Source of the DNA: Archangium violaceum Cb vi76
GTDB lineage: Bacteria > Myxococcota > Myxococcia > Myxococcales > Myxococcaceae
NCBI RefSeq assembly: GCF_000733295.1
Contig: NZ_JPMI01000220.1
Span: forward strand, 62,001-126,000
Direction: 5' to 3'
Length of the DNA: 64,000 nucleotides
Both the position numbers and the translations under genes were made by a program. Shown here in pieces: positions 1 to 8,348 of this stretch. Position 1 is the first letter of the stretch, and the number at the start of each line of letters is the position of its first letter. The notes below the pieces were generated by a model. It was not told where the DNA came from. It searched no databases and was given only the letters and a program-made list of their open reading frames with translations.

Positions 1-2
1 CC

Positions 3-884
3 GCCAGCGGGCAGATGGTGGTCAACGCGGACCATGACTTCGCGGGAGGCGCGGCGCCCCTGGGCTCGTGGCCCGTGGGCAAGGTGGTGGAGGACGTCCA
101 CACGGTGCCGATGCCTCCAGCTCCCGCCCGGGTGCTGCTCGGGTTCTGGCGGGGAGACGAGCGCCTCGCGGTGGACGACCCGAAGGCTCACGGCGGCGAC
201 AACCGGATGCTGGGCCCGCAGCTCGGCGGCGCTCCTCCGTCCCTGCCCGAGTACACCGTCCGCCGCGCGGCGAAGGCCCCTGTCATCGACGGGGAGCTCG
301 ACGACGCGGTGTGGAAGGACGCGGCCCCGGTGGTGCTGCGCGGCAGCTTCGATGGCCGCCAGCCCTCGCTGCGCACCGAGGCGCGCCTGGCCTACGACGA
401 GCAGCACCTCTACGTGGCCTTCGACGTGGAGGACCCGGACGTCTGGGGCACGCTGCGCGAGCGGGACGCGCCCATCTACGAGCAGGAGGTGGTGGAGATC
501 TTCCTCGACGCGAACGCGGACGGGCGCACCTACAACGAGCTGCAGGTGTCTCCGCACAACGTGAACTTCGATGCGTACTTCCCCGCGCGCCGGCAGGGCA
601 TGGACCTGAGCTGGGACTCGGGGATGAGGACGGCGGTGAAGGTGCGCGGCACGCTGGACAATCCCGAGGACCGCGACGAGGGCTGGCGCGTGGAGATGCG
701 GATTCCCTTCGAGCGGCTCGCCGAGGTGCCGAACCGTCCGCCGAAGAAGGGGGACCGCTGGCGCTTCAACCTCTACCGGTTGGAGCACGTGAAGCGGCAG
801 CAGGTGGAAGGCCAGTCCTTCTCGCCACTCTTCGTGGGGGACTTCCACGCGCTGCCGCGCTTCGGTTGGCTCGTCTTCGAGTAG
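3..884 (+). CDS. C-terminal part of a CBM9-like carbohydrate-binding protein (5' end outside window)
   Basis: The reading frame is open from the left edge of the window, so the true start lies upstream and this is a C-terminal piece of about 294 codons. From about residue 85 of the visible part it resembles the family 9 carbohydrate-binding fold: an APVIDGELDDAVW opening, then a LAYDEQHLYVAFDVEDPD strand pair, then EVVEIFLDAN and a WRVEMRIPF strand. Such domains bind sugars or serve as substrate modules of secreted enzymes. The stretch before it, around LGSWPVGKVVEDVHTVPMP, looks like another beta-sandwich, as found at the ends of some membrane glycosyltransferases; that is inference. No catalytic motif is visible. 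The next gene is convergent and ends 3 bp after this stop. The function of the whole protein cannot be judged without its N-terminus. Confidence 0.75.
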   Translation, partial: ASGQMVVNADHDFAGGAAPLGSWPVGKVVEDVHTVPMPPAPARVLLGFWRGDERLAVDDPKAHGGDNRMLGPQLGGAPPSLPEYTVRRAAKAPVIDGELDDAVWKDAAPVVLRGSFDGRQPSLRTEARLAYDEQHLYVAFDVEDPDVWGTLRERDAPIYEQEVVEIFLDANADGRTYNELQVSPHNVNFDAYFPARRQGMDLSWDSGMRTAVKVRGTLDNPEDRDEGWRVEMRIPFERLAEVPNRPPKKGDRWRFNLYRLEHVKRQQVEGQSFSPLFVGDFHALPRFGWLVFE

Positions 885-887
885 ACG

Positions 888-1142
888 TTACGAGTGGGGG
901 GAGATCTCCCAATGGGCGTCCGCGATGGAACGCTCGGTGGGGTCTCCCAGGAAGCGCAGGAAGCCGCGCAGCTCGAGGGTGTCGATGAGCTCCTCGGCCT
1001 CCAATTCCGAGAAGCCCTTCGTCTCCACGAGCAGGTTGCGCATGAGCGACTTGCCTCGCAGGTAGCCCACGGGCTCGCCCGGGGCCAGCATGTGCTTCAG
1101 GTCGGCGGTGAGCTGACGCAGATCCAGGTCGTCGGAGATCAT
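888..1142 (-). CDS. Small conserved hypothetical protein downstream of comEC
   Basis: An 84-residue acidic, soluble protein beginning MISDDLDLRQLTADLK, with no signal peptide, membrane segment or cysteines. I do not recognise a family. The middle, around SELEAEELIDTLELRGF, looks helical. The ATG at 1142 lies 4 bases after the comEC stop codon, so translation is probably coupled to comEC. A TTG at 1178 in the same frame would make a longer protein overlapping comEC, but it has no obvious advantage. The gene converges on the CBM9-like gene. It is probably real because the frame fits tightly between two neighbours and keeps the local codon bias. Confidence 0.6.
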   Translation of the reverse strand: MISDDLDLRQLTADLKHMLAPGEPVGYLRGKSLMRNLLVETKGFSELEAEELIDTLELRGFLRFLGDPTERSIADAHWEISPHS

Positions 1143-1146
1143 CACC

Positions 1147-3615
1147 TCAAGGCTGGGGATGGGCGGCCGTGTGGGCAACCCTGGACGGGGGAATAGGGGG
1201 CTCGGCGGGCAGGAAGGTGCTCAGCCGGACATCGTGCCCATCGCTCTCCAGGGTGATGGCGCCGTGCACGTCCGTCCGCAGGCACTCGGTGCCCAGCGAG
1301 CGGTAGCGGGCTTCCACCTCGGGATGGGGGAAGCCGAAGCGGTTGCGGCGGCCCACGCAGAAGACGGCGAAGCGGGGACGGAGCCGTGTGAGGAACTCCT
1401 CGGTGGACGAGGTGCGCGAGCCGTGGTGCGCCGCCTTCAGCACCGTCACCGGCCCCAGCTTCCCACTGGCGAGCAGCGCGGCCTCGCCCTCTTCCTCCAC
1501 GTCGCCGGGCAGCAACACGGTGACGTCGCCATGGCGCACGAGCAGCACCACGCTCTTGTCGTTCACGCCCTCCATCAACTCGCGGTCCTCGGGCGGGCCG
1601 AGCACCTCCAGGGTGGCCTCTCCCAGCCGGTAGGACGGATGGCCGAGCTGCACCTCCTCCACGTGCGCGCCGGTGGCCGCGGCGATGAGTTGTTTCGACA
1701 GGTGCCCGTCCGTGCTGTCCGCGGAGAGCCAGAGTCGTTCGGTGGGGACCTGTCCCAGGGCGGAGATGAGCCCGAGCGCATGGTCCGGGTGGGGGTGGGA
1801 GAGGACGGCCAGGTCGAGCCGCTCGATGCGGGAGGCGCGCAGGAAGGGGACGACGACGCGGAGCCCCGGGTCCGCGCCACCGGGCACGCCGCCCCCATCG
1901 ATGAGCGCATGGTGTCCCCGGGAGCTGAGCACGATGCCATCGCCCTGGCCCACGGCGAGGAAGGTGATGCGCAGACCGGGCTCGGGGACGAGGCGCGGCA
2001 CGACGAAGACGAGCGCGAGCCCCACGGGGAGGAGCAGGCCCCCCAGACGCGCGCGCCGCTCACCGAGGGCCCAGCACGCGAGCCCCGCGGCGTAGAGCAG
2101 GGAGGCCGCGGTGCCGAAGGCCGGCAGGTCCATGGTGGCCAGCGGCACGTGCGCGAAGAAGCGGGTGAGCCACAGCAGCACCTGCGAGGCCCACGCACCG
2201 CCCCACAGCAGCGGGGTGGCCAGCACGGGCGCCACGACGTAGAGGGCCGCGCCGCCCGCGGCGAAGCCGGTGAGCAGGCCGCACAGGGGCATGCAGACGA
2301 TGTTGGAGACGAGCCCCGCGAGGCTCGCGCGTCCGAAGGTGCCCGCCACCAGGGGCAGGCTGGCCACCGTCACGGCGGCGCTCGCGCAGAACGTCTCCAG
2401 CACCGTCTCCCGGGTGCTCGCGAGCAGGCGCTCGAGCCGATGTTGTTCCTGTGGATTGGGCGGAGCAACGGGAAGGGCCTCGCGCAGGGCGGGGGTGAGC
2501 AGCAGCAGGCTGAAGACGGCGAGGAAGGACAGTTGCAGCGACAGGTCCGCGACGCTGGAGGGAGTCCAGGCGACGAGCAGCGCGGCGGCGGCGGCGAGGC
2601 TGTTGAGCCCATCGGCCCGGCGCCAGAGCGCGAGTCCCAGCAGCACCACCGTGGCCATGACGGCCGAGCGCACCGCGGGAGGCTGGTTGCCGGTGAAGAC
2701 GACGTAGGCCCAGACGAAGGGGATGGAGGCGGGGGCGGCCAGGCGCCGGGCATCCACGCGCCGCAGACCCTGCACGCGCGCCCCGGCCCGGACGAGCAGC
2801 TTTCGCAGCAGCGCCAGCGTCATGAGCGCGAGCGCCGCCACATGCAGGCCACTCACGCTGAGTACGTGTGCCAGTCCACTGCGGGAGAAGTCCTCTTCCA
2901 GCCCGTCATCGAGCGCGGCGCGCTGTCCGGCGGCCAGGGTGAGGAAGAGGGCGGCGGCCTCGGTGGAGGGGGCCACGGCGTGGACGGCCGCTGTGAGGCC
3001 CTCCTGCGTGCGCACCAGGTGCTGGCGCCAGCGCGGGGGAGGGGAGAGCACCAGCAGGCTCGCGCCCTGGAAGCTGCCGGTGAAGGCGAGCCCCTGCCGC
3101 CGCCGGGTTGCGGAGAAATCCTTTTCTCCGGGATTCGACGCGGACTCGAGCGGCTTGAGCCGGGCCTCCACGCGGATGCGCTGGCCGGGCAGCAGTGAGG
3201 GGGCGGCCCCGTGGGCATACAGGCTCGCGTGGAAGCGGACGGGGTTGCCGGTGCCCTGTCCCAGGCGGGCCACGGCCAGGAGGACGCGGGTGGAGTCCTC
3301 GAAGCGGTCCACGCGCTCCACCTCGCCCTCCAGCACCGCGGTGCCTCCCTGCAGGAGGGGAGGCGGCACATCCACCCCGGCTTCCAGACTGGCCAGGCCC
3401 GCGCCCGTCAGCCCCAGACACAGGAGCACGCCCAGATGGGCACCAGGCAGGCGAGCGAGCGCCAGGGAGGCCGCACCCACGAAAGCGGCGGCCATAAGCT
3501 GAAATAATCCATTAAAGGCATCTGTTCTCAGTCCCAGACCCGCGCCGAGCATCAAGCTCACAGCGGGGAAGAACAGAGGACGCCCGGTCAGATCGCGCCA
3601 CGAATAACGGCCCAC
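1147..3615 (-). CDS. comEC: ComEC/Rec2-type DNA internalisation protein
   Basis: Inner-membrane channel protein for DNA uptake. It has the expected three parts: an N-terminal soluble domain after two membrane segments, a central ComEC membrane domain with many hydrophobic helices (the HVLSVSGLHVAALAL motif is typical), and a C-terminal metallo-beta-lactamase fold. The metal site is visible as LSHPHPDHALG (HxHxDH), followed by LLPGDVEEEGE and KAAHHGSRTS. The domain begins at VGQGDGIVLSS with an ALIDGGG strand. The product is about 822 residues from the GTG at 3615. An in-frame GTG at 3687 would add 24 basic, low-complexity residues and lies very close to the proposed -10 box, so I prefer 3615. 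It is probably cotranscribed with the small gene after it. The minus-strand location makes it divergent from cdnL. Confidence 0.9.
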   Translation of the reverse strand: MGRYSWRDLTGRPLFFPAVSLMLGAGLGLRTDAFNGLFQLMAAAFVGAASLALARLPGAHLGVLLCLGLTGAGLASLEAGVDVPPPLLQGGTAVLEGEVERVDRFEDSTRVLLAVARLGQGTGNPVRFHASLYAHGAAPSLLPGQRIRVEARLKPLESASNPGEKDFSATRRRQGLAFTGSFQGASLLVLSPPPRWRQHLVRTQEGLTAAVHAVAPSTEAAALFLTLAAGQRAALDDGLEEDFSRSGLAHVLSVSGLHVAALALMTLALLRKLLVRAGARVQGLRRVDARRLAAPASIPFVWAYVVFTGNQPPAVRSAVMATVVLLGLALWRRADGLNSLAAAAALLVAWTPSSVADLSLQLSFLAVFSLLLLTPALREALPVAPPNPQEQHRLERLLASTRETVLETFCASAAVTVASLPLVAGTFGRASLAGLVSNIVCMPLCGLLTGFAAGGAALYVVAPVLATPLLWGGAWASQVLLWLTRFFAHVPLATMDLPAFGTAASLLYAAGLACWALGERRARLGGLLLPVGLALVFVVPRLVPEPGLRITFLAVGQGDGIVLSSRGHHALIDGGGVPGGADPGLRVVVPFLRASRIERLDLAVLSHPHPDHALGLISALGQVPTERLWLSADSTDGHLSKQLIAAATGAHVEEVQLGHPSYRLGEATLEVLGPPEDRELMEGVNDKSVVLLVRHGDVTVLLPGDVEEEGEAALLASGKLGPVTVLKAAHHGSRTSSTEEFLTRLRPRFAVFCVGRRNRFGFPHPEVEARYRSLGTECLRTDVHGAITLESDGHDVRLSTFLPAEPPIPPSRVAHTAAHPQP

Positions 3616-3701
3616 GCCCCACCCCCGCCCACCCAACGACCCGATCCGTCCCGTCGTGGTGAATCGCCCTACCGGGCGACCGCACACACGTAAAGGCGCG
3701 C

Positions 3702-3731
3702 AGGCTAGTCAGGAATTTCCGGGCGGGTCAA
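3702..3731 (-). promoter_or_regulatory. Candidate sigma-70 promoter for comEC
   Basis: On the minus strand TTGACC (3731-3726) is followed after 18 bases by TAGCCT (3707-3702). This is close to the housekeeping -35 and -10 consensus, and it lies just upstream of comEC in the comEC-cdnL divergent gap. Seen by eye only; myxobacterial promoters are often weak matches. Confidence 0.35.
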
Positions 3732-3829
3732 GACTGCAATGTTGCTGTAAGGGGTGAATCGTGGTATTCGTGAGCAGCTTTCCGAGGCCGGGTGAGTCGA
3801 GCCAAGCCATCCTAGAGGAGGCGGTAAGA

Positions 3830-4324
3830 GTGCAGACGAGCTTCAAGACCGGCGACAAGGCTGTGTACCCTGGGCAGGGTGTGGGTGAGGTGATGGGGAT
3901 TGAGCACACCGAGGTCGCCGGGCAGCGGCAGTCCTTCTACGTGCTGCGCATCCTGGAGAATGGGATGCGGATCATGATCCCCATCAACAAGGTCGGTTCG
4001 GTCGGCCTCCGGGAGATCATCAGCGAGGAGGACGTCAAGCAGGTCTACTCCATCCTGAAGGAGAAGGACATCTCGGTGGATTCCACGACGTGGAACCGTC
4101 GGTACCGGGAGTACATGGAGAAGATCAAGACTGGCTCCGTGTTCGAGATCGCCGAGGTTTTGCGCGACCTCTACTTGCTGAAGGGAGACAAGGATCTGTC
4201 GTTCGGTGAGCGGAAGATGCTGGATACGGCGCGCTCGCTGCTCATCAAGGAGCTGTCGCTGGCCAAGGACTGCTCCGAGGAAGAGATCGAGTCGGACCTG
4301 AAGAAGATCTTCAACCTGGCCTGA
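3830..4324 (+). CDS. cdnL: CdnL, CarD-family RNA polymerase-binding regulator
   Basis: A 164-residue protein of the CarD_CdnL_TRCF family, starting at the GTG at 3830 with a strong AGAGGAGG ribosome-binding site 7 bases upstream. The first ATG-like start at 3761 would add a tail that the family lacks. Residues 1-70 form the RNA-polymerase-interacting domain (FKTGDKAVYPGQGVGEV, then MRIMIPINKVGSVGLR). The rest is the helical C-terminal domain with YLLKGDKDLSFGERKML. In M. xanthus CdnL is essential; it binds the polymerase beta subunit and stabilises open complexes at rRNA and other housekeeping promoters. Unlike CarD it has no HMGA-like DNA-binding tail. The sequence matches my memory of the M. 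xanthus protein almost residue for residue. The gene is monocistronic, with a clear terminator after it. Confidence 0.97.
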   Translation: MQTSFKTGDKAVYPGQGVGEVMGIEHTEVAGQRQSFYVLRILENGMRIMIPINKVGSVGLREIISEEDVKQVYSILKEKDISVDSTTWNRRYREYMEKIKTGSVFEIAEVLRDLYLLKGDKDLSFGERKMLDTARSLLIKELSLAKDCSEEEIESDLKKIFNLA

Positions 4325-4348
4325 TCCGCCCCTGGCGGAGGTAGAAAG

Positions 4349-4383
4349 CCCCGGTTCCCCGATGGTGGGGACCGGGGTTTTTT
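4349..4383 (+). terminator. Rho-independent terminator of cdnL
   Basis: A GC-rich stem (CCCCGGTTCCCC, 4349-4360, with GGGGACCGGGG, 4367-4377, one base bulged) closes a 6-base loop and is followed at once by six T residues. It lies 25 bp after the cdnL stop codon. Confidence 0.9.
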
Positions 4384-4397
4384 CATGTCCTTTTCGC

Positions 4398-5072
4398 ATG
4401 TCTACTGAGTCGGAGCTTCAGGAGGAGCGAGACCGGCGCATCGCGGAGTTGGAGGAGCGGCTCCAGCGGCGCGGGGTGGGGGTGAAGGCCCCGGTGGCGG
4501 TGTTGGCGCTGGTGGTGGGTGGGGTGTTGCTGGGGCTGTTGTGGAAGGACCTGGCGTACTTCTTCTCCTCGAGCACGCCGGTGACATTGGGGGCGGAGGG
4601 CGAGTACCGGTACGAGGCGCTGGAGTCGAACCGCTACGTGCAGTTGCACGGGGTGCCGACGCTGCGAGGGGCGTACGGGAGGGAGGGCGAGGACGTCTAC
4701 GTGGTGGTGGGGCTGCGGGAGTCGCCGTTCCTGGTGCGGCGGAGGGCGCTGACGGGGGAGGAGTGGTCACCGGGGAGGGTGCCGCCGAGGCCGGATCCGA
4801 GGCCCTTTGGAGTCAGGGGCCGACTGTTGGTGGAGGAGGACGCGGAGCGCTACCGGGAGGGCTTCAAGCTGCTGAGGGAGATGGGGGAGGTGCAGCCGAG
4901 GGACGGGAGGCTGTGGCTGGTGGTGGAAGGGGAGAGGCCGGGAGGGGACAAGGGGGTGCTGTTGGCGGCGCTCGTCCTGGTGGCGTTCATGCTGGGAAAC
5001 GCCGCGCTGCTCTACCGGGGGCTCAAGGGGAAAGGGCCCAAGGGAAAAGGGCCCAAGAGAAAACCCAACTGA
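4398..5072 (+). CDS. Hypothetical two-span membrane protein
   Basis: A 224-residue protein from the ATG at 4398 (MSTESELQEERDRR). An earlier in-frame start at 4362 falls inside the cdnL terminator and is unlikely. The N-terminus is a charged helix that looks like a short coiled coil. A first membrane helix follows at about residues 31-50 (VAVLALVVGGVLLGLLW). Then comes a soluble domain of about 130 residues, and a second helix near the C-terminus (LLAALVLVAFMLGNAALLY). The tail is a lysine/glycine/proline repeat (KGKGPKGKGPKRKP) made by a short DNA duplication. I recognise no enzymatic motif. The two-helix topology puts the middle domain in the periplasm and both ends in the cytoplasm. It is followed by a pair of dispersed repeats. 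Confidence 0.7.
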   Translation: MSTESELQEERDRRIAELEERLQRRGVGVKAPVAVLALVVGGVLLGLLWKDLAYFFSSSTPVTLGAEGEYRYEALESNRYVQLHGVPTLRGAYGREGEDVYVVVGLRESPFLVRRRALTGEEWSPGRVPPRPDPRPFGVRGRLLVEEDAERYREGFKLLREMGEVQPRDGRLWLVVEGERPGGDKGVLLAALVLVAFMLGNAALLYRGLKGKGPKGKGPKRKPN

Positions 5073-5078
5073 CCCAAT

Positions 5079-5118
5079 ATCCCCTCTCCCCCCGGGAGAG
5101 GGACGGGGTGAGGGTATC
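5079..5118 (+). repeat. REP-like palindromic repeat, copy 1
   Basis: A TATCCCCTCTCCC...GGGAGAGGG palindrome with a tail reading GGGGTGAGGGTAT. The same unit occurs at 5146-5181, 52951-52994 and, inverted, at 53055-53097. It is intergenic, between two convergent genes. Units of this type are widespread REP-like repeats in GC-rich bacteria. Confidence 0.75.
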
Positions 5119-5145
5119 CGGCCCCCGGGTTGCCCCCGTGCGATG

Positions 5146-5181
5146 CTCCCTCTCCCTCTGGGAGAGGGTTGGGGTGAGGGT
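5146..5181 (+). repeat. REP-like palindromic repeat, copy 2
   Basis: Second unit in the same orientation as copy 1 and 27 bp from it: CTCCCTCTCCC...GGGAGAGGG with the tail TTGGGGTGAGGGT. It abuts the stop codon of the convergent FHA gene. Two units in the same gap are typical of paired REP elements. Confidence 0.75.
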
Positions 5182-6501
5182 CTACTTCCCTGCCTCCGCC
5201 TGAGTCTGCGCCTGAGTAAGCGCCTTGCGAATCCTCGGCGCGAGAGAGCCCCATCCCTGGGAAATCTTCTGATCCAGCTCGAGGGCGGCGGAGAGGTGCA
5301 GGACGGCGGAGGACGGGTCGCCGTTGGAGAGGGAGGCATTGCCGGCGCGCCACTCCTCCTGGAAGCGGGCGAGCGTGGTGGCGAGGGGTTCCAGCCGGGC
5401 ACGCCGGGCGAGGGTGAGGGCGGAGTCGACGTGGCCCGCCTCGTAGTGGGAGAGGGCCTCGGCTTCGGCCTCCTCGTTGGAGACGAGTCCGGCCTGGGGC
5501 TCGGCGGGAGCGGGCTTCACGGAGGCCTTCCCACTCGTGGCCTTCACGCGCCCACCGGGCTCTCTTCTACCTCCAGGGCCAGCGATGGACTCGGCGCTGA
5601 GGGGCCGTGCTCCGGAGGTACTCCGCACCTTCGTGGCCGGAGCTGGAGCCGCGGGCACCGGCTCCACCGCCCTGGCCTCGGGAGGGGCCACCTCGACAGG
5701 GGGCACCACCTCGACGGTCTCGGCCTCTGCCTCGGGAACGACCTCCGCCGGAGTCTCGGCCACCGGCTCGGCCGCCACCGCGCCCAACCGCACGAAGCGC
5801 CTGGTGGCGAGCGTGAGGAACACGGCCACGAGGGCGCCGGTGGCGACGGCGAGCAGGAGGATGCGGCGGGAGCCCAGCCCCACGCGGAGTGACGAGCCCG
5901 TCCGGGTGGAGGAGGTCCGGGGGCGGGCGGGGGCGGGACCCGGTCCGCGCAGCTGGAGGATGGCATTGCCGAGGGCGAGCTCATCCCCGGAGCGGAGCTC
6001 CACCTCGCCGGAGAGGCGGGTGCGGTTGACGTAGGTGCCGTTCTGGCTGCCGAGGTCCTTCAGGGTGAGGCGGTCACCGCGGCGGGTGAGCTGGGCATGG
6101 CGGCGGCTGATGGAGGGGTGCTGCAGGCGCAAGTCCGAGGTGGAGGCACGGCCGAGCACGAGCACGCCCTGCTTGACGGGGAGCAGCTGGCCGACGCCGG
6201 GGCCGCGCTCGACGTAGAGGAAGGCGGGGGTGTGGCCGGGGTCCTCGTACTCGCCGGAGTCGAAGCGGGTGGGCAGCTCGCGGTCGCGGCCTTCGCGGGG
6301 GGAGCCGCCGGGGCCGCGGCGGGGGCGGCGGCGGGGGCCGGCGGGGAACTGGGGGACGCGCTGGGGACGGGGGTCGTCCGCCTGGAGGGGGGCCACCTCG
6401 TCATCGTCGAAGGGGAGCTCGACCTCCGGCTCCTGGCGCGAAGCCGAGTCCCCCGGCGGGCGCGGCGAGCGGGGCGGGCGCTTGGGATTGGGAGGACTCA
6501 T
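5182..6501 (-). CDS. FHA-domain protein with a single membrane span
   Basis: A 439-residue protein. The N-terminal about 90 residues are proline- and arginine-rich and disordered. The forkhead-associated domain follows at about residues 92-185. It has the phosphothreonine-binding motifs GRASTSDLRL, SISRRHAQL and DLGSQNGTYVN, all intact. A transmembrane helix follows (LLLAVATGALVAVFLTLA, about 216-233), then a long Ala/Pro/Glu-rich linker and a C-terminal helical region of TPR character (HYEAGHVDSALTLARRA, then SNGDPSSAVLHLSAALELD). FHA domains read phosphothreonine marks made by Ser/Thr kinases, which are numerous in myxobacteria. The protein probably links a cytoplasmic phospho-signal to a periplasmic partner. 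No kinase is adjacent, so the partner is unknown. It is divergent from cysS. Confidence 0.85.
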   Translation of the reverse strand: MSPPNPKRPPRSPRPPGDSASRQEPEVELPFDDDEVAPLQADDPRPQRVPQFPAGPRRRPRRGPGGSPREGRDRELPTRFDSGEYEDPGHTPAFLYVERGPGVGQLLPVKQGVLVLGRASTSDLRLQHPSISRRHAQLTRRGDRLTLKDLGSQNGTYVNRTRLSGEVELRSGDELALGNAILQLRGPGPAPARPRTSSTRTGSSLRVGLGSRRILLLAVATGALVAVFLTLATRRFVRLGAVAAEPVAETPAEVVPEAEAETVEVVPPVEVAPPEARAVEPVPAAPAPATKVRSTSGARPLSAESIAGPGGRREPGGRVKATSGKASVKPAPAEPQAGLVSNEEAEAEALSHYEAGHVDSALTLARRARLEPLATTLARFQEEWRAGNASLSNGDPSSAVLHLSAALELDQKISQGWGSLAPRIRKALTQAQTQAEAGK

Positions 6502-6702
6502 GGGGGCGCATTCTCCCAGATTCGACGGCCGACGGAGATGGGGGCGGGCAGGGGAGCGGAAGGATAGTCCTTTTTCGGCGGCCTGGAGTGCCCACGGGGC
6601 GTCAGAGTTGTCTCACACTGTCAGGCACTTGTGGTCCTGGACGTGGGGAAGTCCTAGAGTCCGGCTTTCCAACCCTGGGTGGACCAGCGGAGGTTATCGC
6701 AC

Positions 6703-8166
6703 GTGGCCGCAGCATCGATTCGCCTCTTCAACACGATGACGATGCAGAAGGAGACCCTGGAGCCGGCGGTGCCGGGCAAGCTGGGGGTCTACGTCTGCGG
6801 CCCGACGGTCTACAGCTACGTCCACATTGGCAACGCGAGGACGTTCACCTCGTTCGACGTGGTGGTGCGCTACCTGCGCTACCGCGGCTTCGAGGTGAAG
6901 TACGTGCGCAACTACACGGACGTGGACGACAAGATCATCAAGGCGGCGCACGAGACGGGCGAGGAGCCGGTGGCGCTGGCGGCGCGCTTCGTGGAGGCCT
7001 TCCGGGAGGACGCCCGGGCGCTGCACCTGCTGGAGCCGGACGTCTCGCCGAAGGTGAGCGATCACCTGGCGGAGATCATCGGCATCATTGGCAAGCTGGT
7101 GGACAAGGGCCTGGCGTACGAGTCGAAGGGGGACGTGTACTTCTCGGTGAGGCACTACCCGGAGTACGCGAAGCTGTCCAAGCGCAACCTGGACGACCTG
7201 TGCGCGGGCGAGCGGGTGCAGCCGGGCGAGCAGAAGCACGAGCCGCTGGACTTCGCGCTGTGGAAGGCGGCGAAGCCGGGCGAGCCCGCGTGGGACAGCC
7301 CGTGGGGCAAGGGCCGGCCGGGCTGGCACATCGAGTGCTCGGCGATGAGCGCGAAGTACCTCGGGGAGACGTTCGACATCCACGGGGGCGGGTTGGATCT
7401 GATCTTCCCGCACCACGAGAACGAGATTGCCCAGAGCGAGGGCGCGAGCGGGAAGACGTTCTCGCGCTACTGGATGCACTGCGGCTTCCTGGATCTCGAG
7501 GGGGCGAAGATGTCCAAGTCCCTGGGGAACGTGGTGAGGCTGAGGGACGCGCTCACGAAGGTGGATCCGGAGGCGTTGCGCTTCTTCTTCGTGGGGACGC
7601 ACTACCGGCACCCGCTGAACTTCGCGGACAAGGGGCTGGCGGACGCGGAGCAGCGCATGGAGTACTTCTACGAGACGCTGCGCAAGGTGGACGAGCGCGT
7701 GAGCGGGAAGGACTTCGGCAAGGGTCCGCTGTACGGGGAGCCGCACAAGCACCTCACCGAGTTCGAGTCGCAGATGGATGACGACTTCAACACGGCGGGA
7801 GCGCTGGGGGCGTTGTCGGGGCTGTTCGCGCAGATGAACGAGCTGACGGACAAGCCGCCGGTGAAGGACAAGGCGCAGGTGGGGAGGACGCTGCAGGCGC
7901 TGCGTGAGGACGTGCGGAAGGTGTCGGGGGTGCTGGGCCTGTTCGAGGACGAGCCGGCGCAGTGGCTGCTGCGGCGGCGGGATCGGGCGGTGAAGGAGCG
8001 GGGAATCGACGTGGCGAAGGTGGAGTCGCTCATCCAGGCGAGGAACGAGGCCCGCAAGGCGAAGAACTTCGCGGAGGGAGACCGGCTGCGCGAGGAGCTC
8101 AAGGGGATGGGAGTGGAGATCCTGGACACGGCGGCGGGCACCGTGTGGAAGGTGGCCCCGCAGTAA
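6703..8166 (+). CDS. cysS: Cysteinyl-tRNA synthetase
   Basis: Class I aminoacyl-tRNA synthetase that charges tRNA-Cys with cysteine in the cytoplasm, using ATP. It has 487 residues from the GTG at 6703, which has AGCGGAGG nine bases upstream. Seen: the zinc/cysteine-site Cys32 in YVCGPTVY, the HIGN signature at 41-44, the ECSAMS and HHENEIAQ zinc ligands, and KMSKS at 269-273. The DALR-type helical anticodon region follows. The length is normal for the family. An earlier GTG at 6679 would place the ribosome-binding site inside the gene and is rejected. It stands alone, divergent from the FHA gene. Confidence 0.97.
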   Translation: MAAASIRLFNTMTMQKETLEPAVPGKLGVYVCGPTVYSYVHIGNARTFTSFDVVVRYLRYRGFEVKYVRNYTDVDDKIIKAAHETGEEPVALAARFVEAFREDARALHLLEPDVSPKVSDHLAEIIGIIGKLVDKGLAYESKGDVYFSVRHYPEYAKLSKRNLDDLCAGERVQPGEQKHEPLDFALWKAAKPGEPAWDSPWGKGRPGWHIECSAMSAKYLGETFDIHGGGLDLIFPHHENEIAQSEGASGKTFSRYWMHCGFLDLEGAKMSKSLGNVVRLRDALTKVDPEALRFFFVGTHYRHPLNFADKGLADAEQRMEYFYETLRKVDERVSGKDFGKGPLYGEPHKHLTEFESQMDDDFNTAGALGALSGLFAQMNELTDKPPVKDKAQVGRTLQALREDVRKVSGVLGLFEDEPAQWLLRRRDRAVKERGIDVAKVESLIQARNEARKAKNFAEGDRLREELKGMGVEILDTAAGTVWKVAPQ

Positions 8167-8348
8167 CCCAGCGGACCGCGGCGAAGCCTCATGTATCTTC
8201 GCGAGCACGTCGTACTGGTTGAGCATCGGGCCCCTCGGGTACCGGCTCGGGTGGGGCGATGGGGCAGGGCAGAGGGTCGGCCGTTCAACCATCCAGACGA
8301 AGAACCCCCCTGCTCCAGCGGTCAGGTCATGGTAGGGGCACACGAGCC